NCBI GenBank assembly: GCA_037042915.1
Contig: CM073199.1
Coordinates: forward strand, 930,001 to 994,000
Reading direction: 5' to 3'
Origin: Auricularia sp. M13
Taxonomy: Eukaryota > Basidiomycota > Agaricomycetes > Auriculariales > Auriculariaceae
Length of the DNA stretch: 64,000 nt
The first letter of the stretch is position 1. Every line of letters begins with the position of its first letter. Shown here in pieces: positions 20,006-31,777 of the stretch. The notes below the pieces were generated by a model. It was not told the origin of the DNA. It saw nothing but the letters and a program-made list of their open reading frames with translations, and made no database searches. The position numbers and the translations under genes were made by a program.

Positions 20006-22656
20006 TTACCATTCAAGTCGAATGACGGAGAAGCTATTGCCGGGGATTTCAGCATTAAAACTGAGCACCCTAGCCTGGCTGTGTAAGCTCGCGTGTACAG
20101 TGAGGGCTTTGGGAGTAACCAAATCCAGGTTATCCAGTGTGTTGGACACGTTGACGGGCAATCCAGGTGCCTCCATCACAGTCGCAGTCGCCTTGAGTTG
20201 CGTCTGTGAAGCGGTGGCCCGTTGAGATAAGTTGGAAATGGTCGCAGACAGTGAGACCGACGGCGGGGCTGTGTTGGCTATCTGGATGAAGAACGTCTGC
20301 TTTGAGGATGTAGCCGAAGTTGCGACCCAATACAGAGGACCGAAAGCCGAATCCGCTACAACGGGGTGGACCATATCCGCGCGAGCTCGCGAAATCATTT
20401 GGTGGACATAGTAGCTGCAGGACGGGTGAGCCTCAGGTGGCAACAGTGAGTACTTCTGTAGTAGATGGCCCACCTGGTCGACCGTGAGACGTGCGTCGCA
20501 TTGAAATTGATGATATTAGGCGTCCATTGCGTTGATTCAACATTCTGCAACTGCGTGAGAAATCCTCACCGGCTATCGAGCGCTCGAAACCGTACTCACA
20601 GCAAGGTACGGGGCATAACTCGAGCTGAGAACGAGGTCCCCGTTACGCTGCATTCCAATCATGAAAACAGCTTCCGCAATCGATCCCTGCAGAGTCGGGA
20701 ATAGCAAGCGAAATTCAGGGTCTCCAAATGCGGCCTGGCGCATGAGTTAATGAACGGGCAACTAACTGCTCAAAGATGTTACCAATCATACCGCGCTATT
20801 GTTCGTGATGACCGCGTTCTCCAGCTCGACCACCTTCGTGCCAGTACGAGGTCTGTTATCAAATCTACGGCATGGCGGAATGTCAGTTGGGAGACGGATC
20901 CATTGGAAAGCAGTGACCTATCGAAAAATCCAATGAAAACGTCGGAGCCGCTGTAATCGTGAAGGTCGACCACCGCCGCCTCAGCCAAGTCCGCGGAAGC
21001 GACGTATTTCAGCTGTGGATACGCAGAGCTCATTGCTTTCGTGAAGCGGTCCCACCGGTAGCCGTACGTTGTCGATGTGAAGTCTACCCTGATTCAGTGA
21101 ACAGCGCTCGGCGAGGAACATGCATACCTTCGTTCCCCAGCTCGCTGTATTGCCGATCATGAGTTTGAGAGTAAATATGAGGGTGAAAGACTGCGACTGA
21201 CACATATTCAAGATGATATGGTTCGGGATGACCCAGGTCCGCACGCAACTTCGCCCAGGAGTTCGTGGCAGGATCTCCGAGCACAAAGCTAGATTTGGGT
21301 GTCAGAGCAGCCATTGATAACGAGGAAAGACCAGACGACGAACTGCAGTTCATTGACAGCGCTCTCAATGTATTTGTCCAATTGCGAAGTATTTGGCACG
21401 CTTTCGTCGTCAGAGGCATACGCTGCGTACACCCCAAGGATTGCGCTAGCGCCAAGGTCTTCACACATGTCAAGAAGCTCTTTCAAACCCAAGCCTTCCG
21501 TCTGGTAGCCGACTGAAAATCATCAGTCCAACTGCGCTGCGCAAGCTGTTATACTGTACACACCCCATAATCCTACTCGACCCGGCCGATCCTCGAGCGC
21601 TCCCAGAGTCGAGCTCCAGTTGTATCGATGCTCTATCGTCGTGCCTGCAAAGGGGGATATGAAAGAAATTCGTTATTGATGTCAACGAGGCCTCACCCTG
21701 CAGGTTGCTGCCACCCGGAATGCGAATGTACTTGACGCCCAAATCTCGGACAGCTTCCGCCAGGTCGGGTCTCAAACCATTCGCGCGGCCTTTGAAAGTC
21801 GGCGGGAACAGCGAGACAAGGTTAACCCAAAGTCCCTGATCCTGTCGCAGAACGTCGAGCGTGAGATTGAACGCGTTGTTGGCGTCTGGAGCCGCGCGTG
21901 TCGGCCGCAGAGTCGCGTAGAACTTCTTCCACTCGGTGGTAATGTCACGTGCGGGGATCGATGAGGAAGCGTAGACGCGGCCGTCCGTGAGCGACGAAAG
22001 AGAGAGGTCGATAGTTCCCTGGAGTGGAGCCGAGAGCAGTGCGCGCTTCGCGAAGAACGATGCTTGGTACGCCTGCGGTTTTACGGGGATACCCCACCAT
22101 CCTGAAGTGTAGTTTAGAAGCTGCGAAGAGGGTGTCGGAGCCTTCGTACCTGCGTTACTGATACCACCTCGCAACCCCCGCGTTTCGTTGGCCTGAAGCC
22201 AGATTTGGAGCGAGTTTTTGAGAGCGTGCAGCGGTTCCTCGGCATCCTTCATGAGGATTGTTCTTTCCCCGACCTTCGTCCACCCCGTGAGGCTGAGATA
22301 CTGGTCTTCCTCTGCAACAAAGATAAGCGGGTAACAAGAAGGATAGTCACTTGAAGGCACTCTCCTTGAAACGCTCTGTTTTGAACTTCAAGGAAGCAAT
22401 TAAGAAACGAACGGCTATCATGACGTTGAGACTCACCTAACTCCTATGGAGAAAGTCTGTAAGTCACAAGCCAGCCAATCATGGACTATCATACCGCATA
22501 CAGACCGCCATCATCCGTTCGGCCAATGTTGGTTTCGATGAACGCAGCAACAGTGAACTCGGTTGCATTTCCTGCAGACGCATCGATGTCCAGGTGCAAC
22601 GCATGTGCTGCAGCGCAGGCTGAGAGGACGAGTAGGACTTTGGAAGAATGCAGCAT
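20006..22656 (-). CDS. Secreted alpha-L-arabinofuranosidase, glycoside hydrolase family 51
   Basis: Removes arabinose side chains from hemicellulose and pectin outside the cell. The ATG at 22656 starts a signal peptide (MLHSSKVLLVLSACAAAHA), followed by LHLDIDASAGNATEFTVAAF and IETNIGRTDDGGLYA, the GH51 amino-terminal signature. Downstream exons read GWWGIPVKPQAYQASFFAKR, LWVNLVSLFPPTFKGRANGL, RPDLAEAVRDLGVKYIRIPG, LKELLDMCEDLGASAILGVY and FVLGDPATNSWAKLRADLGH. The acid/base Glu is in ELGNEG, across an intron junction at about 21126, and the presumed nucleophile Glu is in VVELENAVI near 20810. The carboxyl beta domain is SCSYYVHQM...SFSVIRLEW, with a stop at 20006. Ten or so short introns are present. 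A TATA-like element lies about 40 bases upstream of the start. Confidence 0.9.
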
Positions 22657-22691
22657 GATATCGTTGCAGTCCTTCCTGCAAATATCGAGCC

Positions 22692-22702
22692 TTCTTTATA
22701 TA
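22692..22702 (-). promoter_or_regulatory. TATA-like element of the GH51 gene
   Basis: On the minus strand the sequence reads TATATAAAG, about 40 bases upstream of the ATG at 22656. The fit to the TATA consensus is good, though the distance implies a very short 5' leader or an alternative role. Confidence 0.5.
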
Positions 22703-25700
22703 TCAGCGGGCATGGATCCTGACAGTCGCCCGCGCGAGCGGAGCGGCGGACCGTGAGCGACATACCAAGGCTTTCTTGCAGGCGCTATTCCCACGATGCA
22801 GCTTGATATAGTCCCATATGCTCATTATGTCCTGCGCTGCGAGAAGCAATCACTAGCGCTGACACGCTGACGGACCGGCAGAAGAGCCTGGCAAGAAGGC
22901 GTTCTGCACCTGAGGGCGGCAAACGCGGAATCACCAAGAATTGTCGCCACAATCAGGTTACAATGAGACATGATAGCTAGAATTTTCCATGCAGTCATAT
23001 GTCGATCGCGCAGGAGCAAGGCTGGGAGCGTAGAGAGCGGACGGCAAGTCGAGGTGAAGTTGAAGGGCTGCCTGCATAGACTTGCATGCGGGCCAGTGCC
23101 GATGTCGCGAGCGTAGACTCCAGAGCATCTGACAATGCCTGAGTCTCGTCAAGAGTAAGCTACATCGGCGTGCCCATGATGGCCGCGAAAAGAGACAAAA
23201 CACTCTGGCGGAGTTTGATCTCGCGTTGCGGACGCAATGCGGACTTCCAAATTTCCTGACAGAACATTGTTCTTCGACAAGTTCGATGGAAAGAGAGAAT
23301 ATACACCTCATAAAAGTAGGTCAAAGTAGCAAAAAAAAATTAAATAAGGCTTGCCAAAGTTAAAACGAGGGATGTTGAAGTCTTCAGCATCACAGCGGCT
23401 GCCATGGAAGCGCCGGGAAGCCATCCACTAACCCATCCATCCTCCTCCGTCCTTCGGGGCCGCAGATAATAATATATGCCAGCCGTATTTTTATCACATT
23501 CTGCTCCTGTGATCATTGCTGTGTTAACAAACCCGAGGTCGTAAACACGCGGCACTGCTGAAGGGCAATCTATCCGCGCATGACAACCGAGTAGACGTCA
23601 TTCTGCAAAGCAGGCACTCGCTACATTCCCGCTTCGTAGTCTTTATCCCGAGAACGTGCAAACTAGTGAAATCAAGGAGTCGCCATGAGGGAATATGTCG
23701 ACTTGCCATCGCTTACCGCGGAGCACAGGATTCAGGATTTCGCATATCATTCAGGCTGAATGACTCGAGAGACCGCTTGACAAGACCTTCTTCCTATGTC
23801 AACGATACGAGTAGGATATTGAAGTCGGCTTAACTGAGGGAGTATTGTTTGGGTGTTCTCTGGCTTTCCGGCTGGTACTAATGAGGACGTGAGCTTGGCC
23901 TTACTGATTCGGAAAGTGCGAAAGAACAAGCCAAGAGCGTTCCCTGGACGGACTGCACCTCTCAGTTACTTCAGCATTATGCCAGGCCACAGTTCGACTC
24001 ATGTTCATATTGCCATTTCTTTTCCGGCCACCTTGGCTTCCACTGTGCCGCAGCAAAAGCTAAAGGCTAGGTCGGGAATCCTGCAACCCAAGCTAGGGGG
24101 TCTGTACTGAGCATGTAAGGACGAAAATCTCGGCCTCTCATCTCGTCCTCCGAGGACCCTGCCGCAGCAGCGACTGGACCTCCGCGAATCTTAGCGCAAA
24201 TCATGCTTGCTGTTTCGCCGGAAACCGAAGCGAGAATCCCATTCATTTGCGCCGACTGTCGAGGATTTCCCCCGATTGCTGCCAGTGTTGTTGGCAGATG
24301 CGCGCGTGCAGGACGTAATTTGAAAATGCCGCGGACAAATCGATTCCTGGAATTGTCCACACGGCGCAGGAGCACCTCCCGCGACGGAATTCCAGGCCGG
24401 GACTTGAGAGGAAGTGTCCCGGACGGTGTAACGCGTTTAGCAGTCGTATGATGCTTGTGCATAGGATTTCCGATTATCTGTGGTCATGAATAGACCGCCG
24501 GCGCCAAACGTACGGAGAATGGGCTCCTCGGACATTTCAGTTGAACGGAAGGCGTGTTCTTCCATTGATGCTTGTGGATGATTGTTATTTTGACTGGAAT
24601 CGGTAGATTTTGCCATCCAATGCTACCTCCCGAGACGGCAAATCAAGAATTTCGCAGTGTCTACGAGTAAACTGCATGCGTTGCTTCTCGCATGCACAGC
24701 TGGGTGGCCCTTCTGCGCTAGCGCGAACTTTCAAAAGTAGGCGAATAGATGCCGCGATAGATGTGTACAGTAGCCACGGTGGCTGAGCTCTGAGGCTGAG
24801 CTAGTGTTATTCAGGATGGAACGGCCTCATCCAAGACCCTACGTCAAGCGTTCTCAATTGAGGTCGGCCGCCGCGTGCCACGACAAGGTCAGCGTGCCCG
24901 CGGACAGTCTCAGGTCTCAGATGCAACCGGACCCAGCGACACGCCGGGCGACATGTTGGGCAGCAGACGTGGAAATTGCGGCCGAGGGCTGGCACTGTGC
25001 CACCGCGCTCCGCTAGTCGCTGTCAGGGCCAGTGCGCGAAAGGATGTTTGCCTGATGCGATCCGCGCGAGGCAGGGGCCAGTTGCTATTTGCACGGAGAT
25101 GCAACTGTACGATCCTGTCCCCTGCAAATCTGACCATCGTGCTTCTCATGAAATAAGCAGTGAGCTGAAGCGGTGCGGTGATGCTTTTGTATTGCCATTC
25201 GCATTATCCTCAAGGCTGTGTGGATTGGTATCCTCGGCGCGGTCTGATCGCACGGATACAAACTTCACATCGCGTAAACTACAACGCCAGTGGGAAACGT
25301 TGCTCTCAACAACGGTTAGCATGTCTGATAAACCTTGCTTGATGGGCCTCGACCATGCGAGATCGCGAAACACAAATGGGGAGCTGGGCGCCGGTCCCGG
25401 CAGCTGGACTGCGAAGCTTGCGAGACCGAACAGCAACGAGTCGGTCCGCCACAGTTGTGTCCATATCAGTCCGTATCTTTTGATCCCTGAAAGGGAATCG
25501 TGCCTGGAAGTAATCCGCAGTGGACGGGCCGGAAGCGGTGCGGATAAAAAGTAATGAGACGATGAGGAGCTTGAGCCATCCAGGGATTATATCTCGCGTA
25601 CCTGAGAAACGCGTCTGAGAAGTGAGATGGGAAAATCGAATTATACTGGAAGAGGGAAGCGCGGGATTTGAGCGTGTGAGCGCGTCGCGTCGGCTCGATC

Positions 25701-25785
25701 AAGAAAGCTGTAACACCGATCCGTTTGCATCACCGACTTCAGCACTGCACGGCTGACTCCGCCCCTTGTACAATGTCGTTGTCAC
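22703..25785. other. 3-kb gene desert
   Basis: Only short, motif-free open frames occur on both strands, with no exon chain that can be linked by splice signals. The left end is the GH51 promoter and the right end the promoter of the peroxidase gene. I see no transposase, reverse transcriptase, tRNA or clear repeat. Confidence 0.5.
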
Positions 25786-25792
25786 TATAAAA
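25786..25792 (+). promoter_or_regulatory. TATA box of the heme-thiolate peroxidase gene
   Basis: TATAAAA lies 44-50 bases upstream of the ATG at 25836 in a GC-rich context, a common arrangement for highly regulated mushroom genes. Confidence 0.55.
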
Positions 25793-25835
25793 CGGGCCCC
25801 GGCACGAGCCAGCCAAGTATCCTAATCCCCCGCCA

Positions 25836-26666
25836 ATGTCCTCTTCAGCTCACCATCGTCAGCACCGCCCGACGCCGTCCAAGTCAATGCCGCCCTCGAC
25901 GCCAGAGTCTCAGCTCATTAAAGAGTGGCAGCGCCCCCCGTGCTCGCTGTCCCCGTGTCCAGCGCTCAACTCGCTCTGCAACCACAACGCTTATGGCCTG
26001 CCGCGGGACGGCAAGAACATCCATGCTCGCCAGCTGGTCGAGGCGCTCGTTGGCGTCTACGGACTGTCGCGCTTTTTCGCCGTCGTTCTTGCCTACGGCG
26101 CCTTCTTAGGCGTGAACCTGGGCAACAAGCACCGGTTTTCGTTCACACTGGACATGAGCGACCTCTGCTCCAAGGGCGTCCCGCATCCAGCGCCTTTAGT
26201 ACACGAAAATCCGCATCCAGTCACGCTCTCCGTCAAAGGACGGCCCAGCGCGTACCTTACGAACAAAGTGATCGAGCTCGCGGAGGACGCGCCAGACGTC
26301 AATCTCCAACACTTCGCGCACTGGCGGATAACCCGGGAACGCCAGCTCAGCACCCCCATCTCCTATGCCCATGCCCATATCGCTGCGGGTGAGCTGGCAC
26401 TGCTGCTGCAGATCTTCGGCGACGCCGAGCGCGACTACGCAGTCGACAAGGAGACACTTCGCGCATTCCTCGCTTGCGAACGACTGCCCGCGAACATGAG
26501 GCCACGCACGCGACCCGGCATCCGCTCTACGATCCGGACGACGAAAGCCATCACGCGCGCCATGGCCGCGCAGAACTGCACGCCGCGCATACCACTGTGG
26601 ACGTATCTGCTCGTCTTCGCGTCTGGCATCGCCGGCATCGTTATCGTCCTCTTCCGCCTCGTCTAA
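25836..26666 (+). CDS. Divergent heme-thiolate peroxidase (chloroperoxidase/unspecific peroxygenase family), carboxyl membrane anchor
   Basis: An intronless frame of 276 residues. LIKEWQRPPCSLSPCPALNS followed by LCNHNAYGLPRDGKNI is the family's heme-ligand region; the Cys of SPCPALN would bind heme iron. It continues with LVEALVGVYGLSRFFAVVLA and YGAFLGVN. Family members normally have an EHD (Mg-binding) triad; the aligned place here reads LVHENPHP, so Glu and Asp are replaced (my alignment by eye). The acid-base Glu region may be AAGELALLLQIFGD, and LRAFLACERLP matches the family's ERLP end. There is no signal peptide. The last 25 residues (WTYLLVFASGIAGIVIVLF) form a transmembrane helix, suggesting a tail-anchored intracellular enzyme rather than a secreted one. 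Confidence 0.8.
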   Translation: MSSSAHHRQHRPTPSKSMPPSTPESQLIKEWQRPPCSLSPCPALNSLCNHNAYGLPRDGKNIHARQLVEALVGVYGLSRFFAVVLAYGAFLGVNLGNKHRFSFTLDMSDLCSKGVPHPAPLVHENPHPVTLSVKGRPSAYLTNKVIELAEDAPDVNLQHFAHWRITRERQLSTPISYAHAHIAAGELALLLQIFGDAERDYAVDKETLRAFLACERLPANMRPRTRPGIRSTIRTTKAITRAMAAQNCTPRIPLWTYLLVFASGIAGIVIVLFRLV

Positions 26667-27773
26667 ACCTGAACATGAACGACACGTCACGTCCAAATGC
26701 CAATGTCTATCCTACTCGTGCGTAAACTAAAACCCGGCGCATCCCTTTTGCTCGCCACCACCTTGTATTATTAAATTATCCTTCGACCTTCAGCTGCGAC
26801 ATTATTGTATATAGTATGTACTTCGGGCTTCTCTGTCTGTCTGGGCTCTCGTCACCTGTATTAGAACTACTATGACACTCCATAAACTACTAGTTGTTCG
26901 CACCAGCTATCTTTTTCGCCTTGACGTCAACGCGTGCGCGATAGGGGGACCCGCGACAAAGGGACGATTTTTTTTCATTGCTGACGATGCTTCGCATGTT
27001 CGGCGCGGGGCCCCTTTCCCGATTTGGGGCAGCCGAGTGCGGGCCGACACGTGCGCCAGATATTGTCGAGCCTGCCAGCCGCCTCGAGGCAATGACACTC
27101 AATGACACTGACGAGATATAGCGCGTCATCTGGGGGCCCTAGAAGCCGTGGGGTCATCGATCATCTGGCGTGAATGTAGAGAACGAGCAGGAACGACGGG
27201 AACGCGTGCTCAGTCCCAAGGGACGCCATACGCTCATTGCGGGTGCACCTCAGTGGGGGATGTGGGGGCATTCAGGGCAGCCCAGGCAGCTGACTCACTG
27301 CAGCTGAGGCTGAGGGTTCTAGCTCGCTGTGACTGCATTCTGTAGGTGAACCTCAATGGTCATCGCATGGCAATGCGGGGTGGCTAAGCGCTGGCCTGTC
27401 GTCAATTTGGATCTGCGAGCGTCAGGGTGTATTCAAAAGCACCGCGTAGAGAAGCATGCTCACAGCAATGTAGTAACTGGATAAAGATACTCGATGGCGA
27501 TGAGCTGGGAGTTTCATTGGCTCCGATACGCACGCCTCAGAGCAGTGCGCGTTAAACTTGACCAGCTCCTGCAGCGCTCTGCAAGTCCGACACCGCACAA
27601 ACGGTGCCGCTGACATCCATGCCGAGCGAACTACGATGATACGCGAGGTGGAGCGCCTCAGAGTGTCAGATTCCTTGCTTCCCATTCGAAGAATCCGCCC
27701 AACGCTCAGCATATGATTCGTAAACGTTCTGCTATATTGCAGCAAGGATTTCATGCACATGCTCGAACAGTAT
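26667..27773. other. Intergenic between convergent genes, no supported gene
   Basis: The peroxidase 3' flank and the 3' flank of the minus-strand hydrolase meet here. Short open frames occur on both strands, without motifs. No tRNA-like A/B box pair was found on reading. Confidence 0.45.
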
Positions 27774-29697
27774 TCACCAGGTGAAGATATACCCCACCGA
27801 GCCCGCGACGGGCACGCTGATGCGCACCTCGCCGGACGCCAGGGACATGCTGCCGCCGCCATCGAGCACCTTCTCGGCCTTCGCACGCACCCGCGCGAGC
27901 GCAGGCACGCGGACCGTCGCGCTCTGTGCGAATGCGTTCAGGTTGGTCGCAAGCACGAGCGCGCGCCGCGCGTGCGGCTGCACCCACGTCCCGACGTCAA
28001 CGCGCGACACCGCGCTGCCAGTGAACGTAGACGCCGCGGAGAGAACGAACGGCGTCAGCTTCGGGAGGGCGAGGCCCAGTGTCGTCGCCGACGCGAGGAT
28101 GTCGGGCGTTGTAGGCATGTTCCACGCGAAGCTGCCTGTGTTCGCGGTCAGTCAAGATGGGGACAACAAGAGGCTTGTATCTGCGCACCTTTTGCGCCGT
28201 GGTTGATAGAAAGCACGTTTTGCAAGAGATATTCCGGTCCAGTTGGCGCACGAGACCAGTAGCTTCGGTATATGATGAGCCGCGATATCAAGCAAGAAAA
28301 CGTGACTACTTACGAGTCCCCGCCAAATGCCTGCGGTACCGTCCAAACGGCAGATTCGAGTCCGCGGCCGAGCCATCCAAGGCGTTCGTTGAACTCATCC
28401 ATTCTATCGCTGACATCTTCGAGCACGCCCTTGCAATTGTCGCATCCGCAGTCGCCATAGTCGAGCGTGCAGTCGGTGTTCCAGACCGTGCTATGCGTCG
28501 CGTTGATGCCAATCGTGTATGTGTCCTGCATGAGGATGTCGGCGCCGGCGCTGTACTCCGGGAAGAAGTAGTTTTCGCAGTTCAGCACGAGCGACACCGG
28601 GTGGTAGCCGTCCAGTGAGTTGATCAGGTCGTACGAGTGCGTCGTTGCGTTCAGAGGGTCACCCCAACCGTCCGGCCTATGCCATAGCGTTCAGCCACAG
28701 TAAAATAGGAGGCGCAGACACAGATCACGCACTCGTCGCCGGTGTACCAGATGAGCAGATTCGGACGGGACTTGATATGGTTAACCTCCTCAGTTACAGA
28801 TGTATCGTTCATGTACGTCCTGCGAGCGGTCAATCGGGAATGTTAACTATCAAAAGGCTTTACCCACGTACCAGCGCATGTCGTACATGAGCCACAGGCC
28901 CAGTTCTTCCATACGATCGAGGACCAAGTCCAACACTGTTATGTTGGCGAAAGTGGGAACGGGGTGGATTGTGTTAATCCTATGCCCCAAACGTTAGCCA
29001 GATACGAAGGGCATGGCTAATAATCAGAAACGAACCCGCGAGCCTTTACATCGTCAAGGATAGTCAGGTTCTTTGCCAGATAATCGTCGAAGGACGTGTA
29101 GAAGCCGAATGGGAAGATGGGCTCCCAGGATTTGCCCTGCTTGACGAGCAAAGCTCCTGTCCTTGCCTCGAACTTGACAGTGTTGCCCCCAAACGGATTC
29201 GGCGGCAGGAAGAATAGTTGCGAGGTTGCATGAAAGATTCCCTTGGGACCACCCAAGGGAACAGACGCGGTGCAAGTAATCGCACGCGGGTCCGCGCTAG
29301 GCTTGATGCTTGTCAGGGACAACGGAAGCTCGATGGTGCCGCCTGGCTGGACAAGACCATGCGCGACAGTCTTTCCCGCGATGGCAACAGTTACCGTGAG
29401 GGGTACGTTGCGAGCATGAGCCGGCAGCGCGACGGCACCGTCTTCGTGCACGCGTGTTATGTGTGCATCAACGACCACAGACGCTGTCGAATCCTCGCCG
29501 GACAGGTAAGGCTTTAGTGCTGGTGCACAGCGCAGCGCGAGCAGGTCCGTATCGGACGCAGCGGGCACCTGGAACCAGCTTTCCGGTGGCGGCGGGTCGA
29601 CAGGCTTTGCTGGGTCGTAGTTCTTTCCACACCAGTTGGGTTGGGCCAGCCCTCCGCCAACGAGGGACGCGAGGACAAGCGACGTAGAGAAGAGCAT
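27774..29697 (-). CDS. Secreted TIM-barrel-type glycoside hydrolase, family unassigned
   Basis: The ATG at 29697 opens a signal peptide (MLFSTSLVLASLVGGGLA). A beta-sandwich-like amino domain with six-residue Pro and Val/Thr alternation follows (LPAHARNVPLTVTVAIAGKT), then GKSWEPIFPFGFYTSFDDYL and ILDDVKARGF, a typical barrel entry. Later exons read INTIHPVPTFANITVLDLVL, RMEELGLWLMYDMRW, IKSRPNLLIWYTGDEPDGWG with a candidate acid/base Glu, LNCENYFFPEYSAGADILMQ and ESAVWTVPQAFG. A carboxyl beta domain ends SVPVAGSVGYIFTW, with the stop at 27774. It is probably a secreted carbohydrase of about 570 residues. I recognise the fold from motif order but cannot name a CAZy family. There are about five introns of 50-60 bases. 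Confidence 0.7.
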
Positions 29698-30738
29698 GGC
29701 TAGTGGCCGTGTAAGCAGCCGTGGGTGGCGACGGCGATTTCAATGTTGGGTCATTCTGCCAGCGTGCATCACGCGGCGCGGAGCTCCATGATGCCGCAGC
29801 TTCGATGAATGCTCAGGAGCGCCGTGGGAGTCGACGGCACAGTGACAGACGTTGTCCACGCTGTTTAGGCATGGGAAGCCGCGAATATCGAGCGTCGTAT
29901 CAGCATTGGCAACAGGCTGCCAGGAGTCAAGTGAACGGCCGAAGCAGCAGATTTAATCCCGATTGTTTTGGTTTGAAGCCCGCCTCACGCCCGCCTTCAT
30001 TCAACTTGAAGCTTATCGAAATCATTCAATGTGGTCCTTTAACCTCCTGGTAACGATCCCGTTACAGTAATATCAAAGCTCCGGGAAATTCGGTTGGAGA
30101 GATCCTGTATTTTGCAGCATACCATACCATGCTTCCTCCCGGTCCAGCCTGAGAGTCGACGCAGATCCAGAACAATACTTCCCAGAGTCTAGAATAATTA
30201 GCACTAAGCAGAGTTCTCAGTTGCCGTCCGGAGCAACCGCTCCCACATACTCCCGAGGCAGCAGCGTCTGGCGGCTTCAAGTTCGTATCTCATGCCGTCC
30301 GATTCGTTCCATTCGAGCGGCTTCGATCTGTGAGAGATGCTGCCCCCAGCACAAGGATATAATGTAATCGTACGTGTTCCATGACAGACTGAGGAATTCG
30401 TCAGTAGGATCAGGATGTCGAGGTACTTTAGCTGCTATCAGAACTTCACGACGACCACCAACACTCCGTGGCCGGCGACAGTCAATCCCATGTGCTGCGA
30501 CGCCAGATATGGGTGCAAAATTCACAAAGTCAGACGTCCCCTTTTGCACGCGACTCCACGCTAATCGTCAAAAGCTCCCTCACAGATCGCGGCTCGCGTC
30601 ATCTCGAGAAGCGAAACAAAGTATGGCCACGATCTACATTTTGAAGACGCATGGCAAACCTAGGAGAAGCCGGCCAGCGGTCTTCGGGCACGAACCAGTC
30701 TATAGGGACAATCTGAGAGGTTACCGGGGCATATTGGC
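29698..30738. other. Intergenic, promoter of the secreted hydrolase and 3' flank of the coiled-coil gene
   Basis: No supported gene. A 174-codon open frame on the plus strand around 30374-30898 overlaps the 3' exon of the minus-strand coiled-coil gene. It is Arg/Ser rich, has no motif and is judged spurious. Confidence 0.45.
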
Positions 30739-31539
30739 TCACGCGGGAGTGAGCCCCAGGAAGGTACGCAACCGCTCTCGTCGTTCTTCCTTCTCCCCTG
30801 TGACAGGAAGGCCGTACGCCTTCAAGAGCTCCGCATACCGTTCACCTAAGCAGAATGTCACCCAGACTGTCCTTGCAAAGAGAGATACACACGTGTAATG
30901 TGTTCGAATTCCCCTTGGAGACCGTTAGCATACGCGTCGACACCGGAAAACATACAACTTGCCTTTGGTGTTAGGAAAGTTGGGAGGGGTCTTTCCGTTT
31001 GTGCCAAGTGGCAGGGGCCGAATGGTAGCCCCAGACTTGAAGACTGTCGAGTTATAGAGCCGGGGCGGTAGCCTCAATTGTCTACTCAACAGTCAACGCG
31101 TCAGAAGAAGCGATTTGTGAACAACGTACTCCAGTTTGAACTCCTCTACCAGCTTCGCCAGCTCCTCGTCGGTCTTCGAGGTACTCGACCCGGATCCGGA
31201 CGCGCCCAAATTGCTCTGCAGCGTGTCCAGAGCCTGAAGGATACGCGCCTGCGTGGCCTCCACTGCGTCCAGTCGTGCAGCAAGCGCATCGGGCACAGAG
31301 GCAGCGCGCGCAGCCTCGAGTGCCTCAATTCTGGCGACCAGATTCTCGGGACCATGCTGGGCGTTGCGCAGAGATTCCGCGAGCTGAGAGAACGATTGCG
31401 CGAGGTCCTCCCGCCAGCTGCCGGTGGACGCGATGCTTCCCGGGCGCGTATGGTCCATGGTGTTGCGGGCGAAGAGGATGGACGCGCTCTCCACCGCGGT
31501 CGTAGATGTTGCAGAGGTGGTCTCGGGAGACTCGCTCAT
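30739..31539 (-). CDS. Coiled-coil protein with SAP-like carboxyl end, unknown function
   Basis: The ATG at 31539 starts a Ser/Thr-rich end (MSESPETTSATSTTAVES). A long amphipathic segment follows (LAQSFSQLAESLRNAQHGPE, RIEALEAARAASVPDALAAR, LDAVEATQARILQALDTLQS), predicting a coiled coil. The first exon seems to end near 31125 at EEFKLE with donor GTACGT. It joins an exon reading QLRLPPRLYNSTVFKSGATI then RPLPLGTNGKTPPNFPNTKG. The last exon reads ERYAELLKAYGLPVTGEKEE followed by RRERLRTFLGLTPA, stop at 30739. This is helix-turn-helix spaced like a SAP DNA-binding motif (inference). The start is divergent from the ABM-type gene, 238 bases away. Confidence 0.6.
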
Positions 31540-31777
31540 GCCACACTAGCGCTGTGTCGCGGTTTATCTGCTGCCCGAGATTGCCCAATGCCAGGCGTGG
31601 GAGGGCGGCGAGGGAATGAGGGAGGAAGGGGGCCCAATGGCCAGGCGTGCTGCCTGAAACGTCGTCCGGCAACCCGGCGATTCGGGTGCCTCTGCGCCCG
31701 ACGGTGACGGCTAGCAGGTGCCCGGTGCCACTGTTATACTGTATCTTATCCGTGCGAGCGTTGGATTTTGGAGAGCA

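Noticed and set aside
30374-30898. Plus-strand 174-codon frame
   Set aside because: It overlaps the 3' exon of the minus-strand coiled-coil gene and has no recognisable feature.
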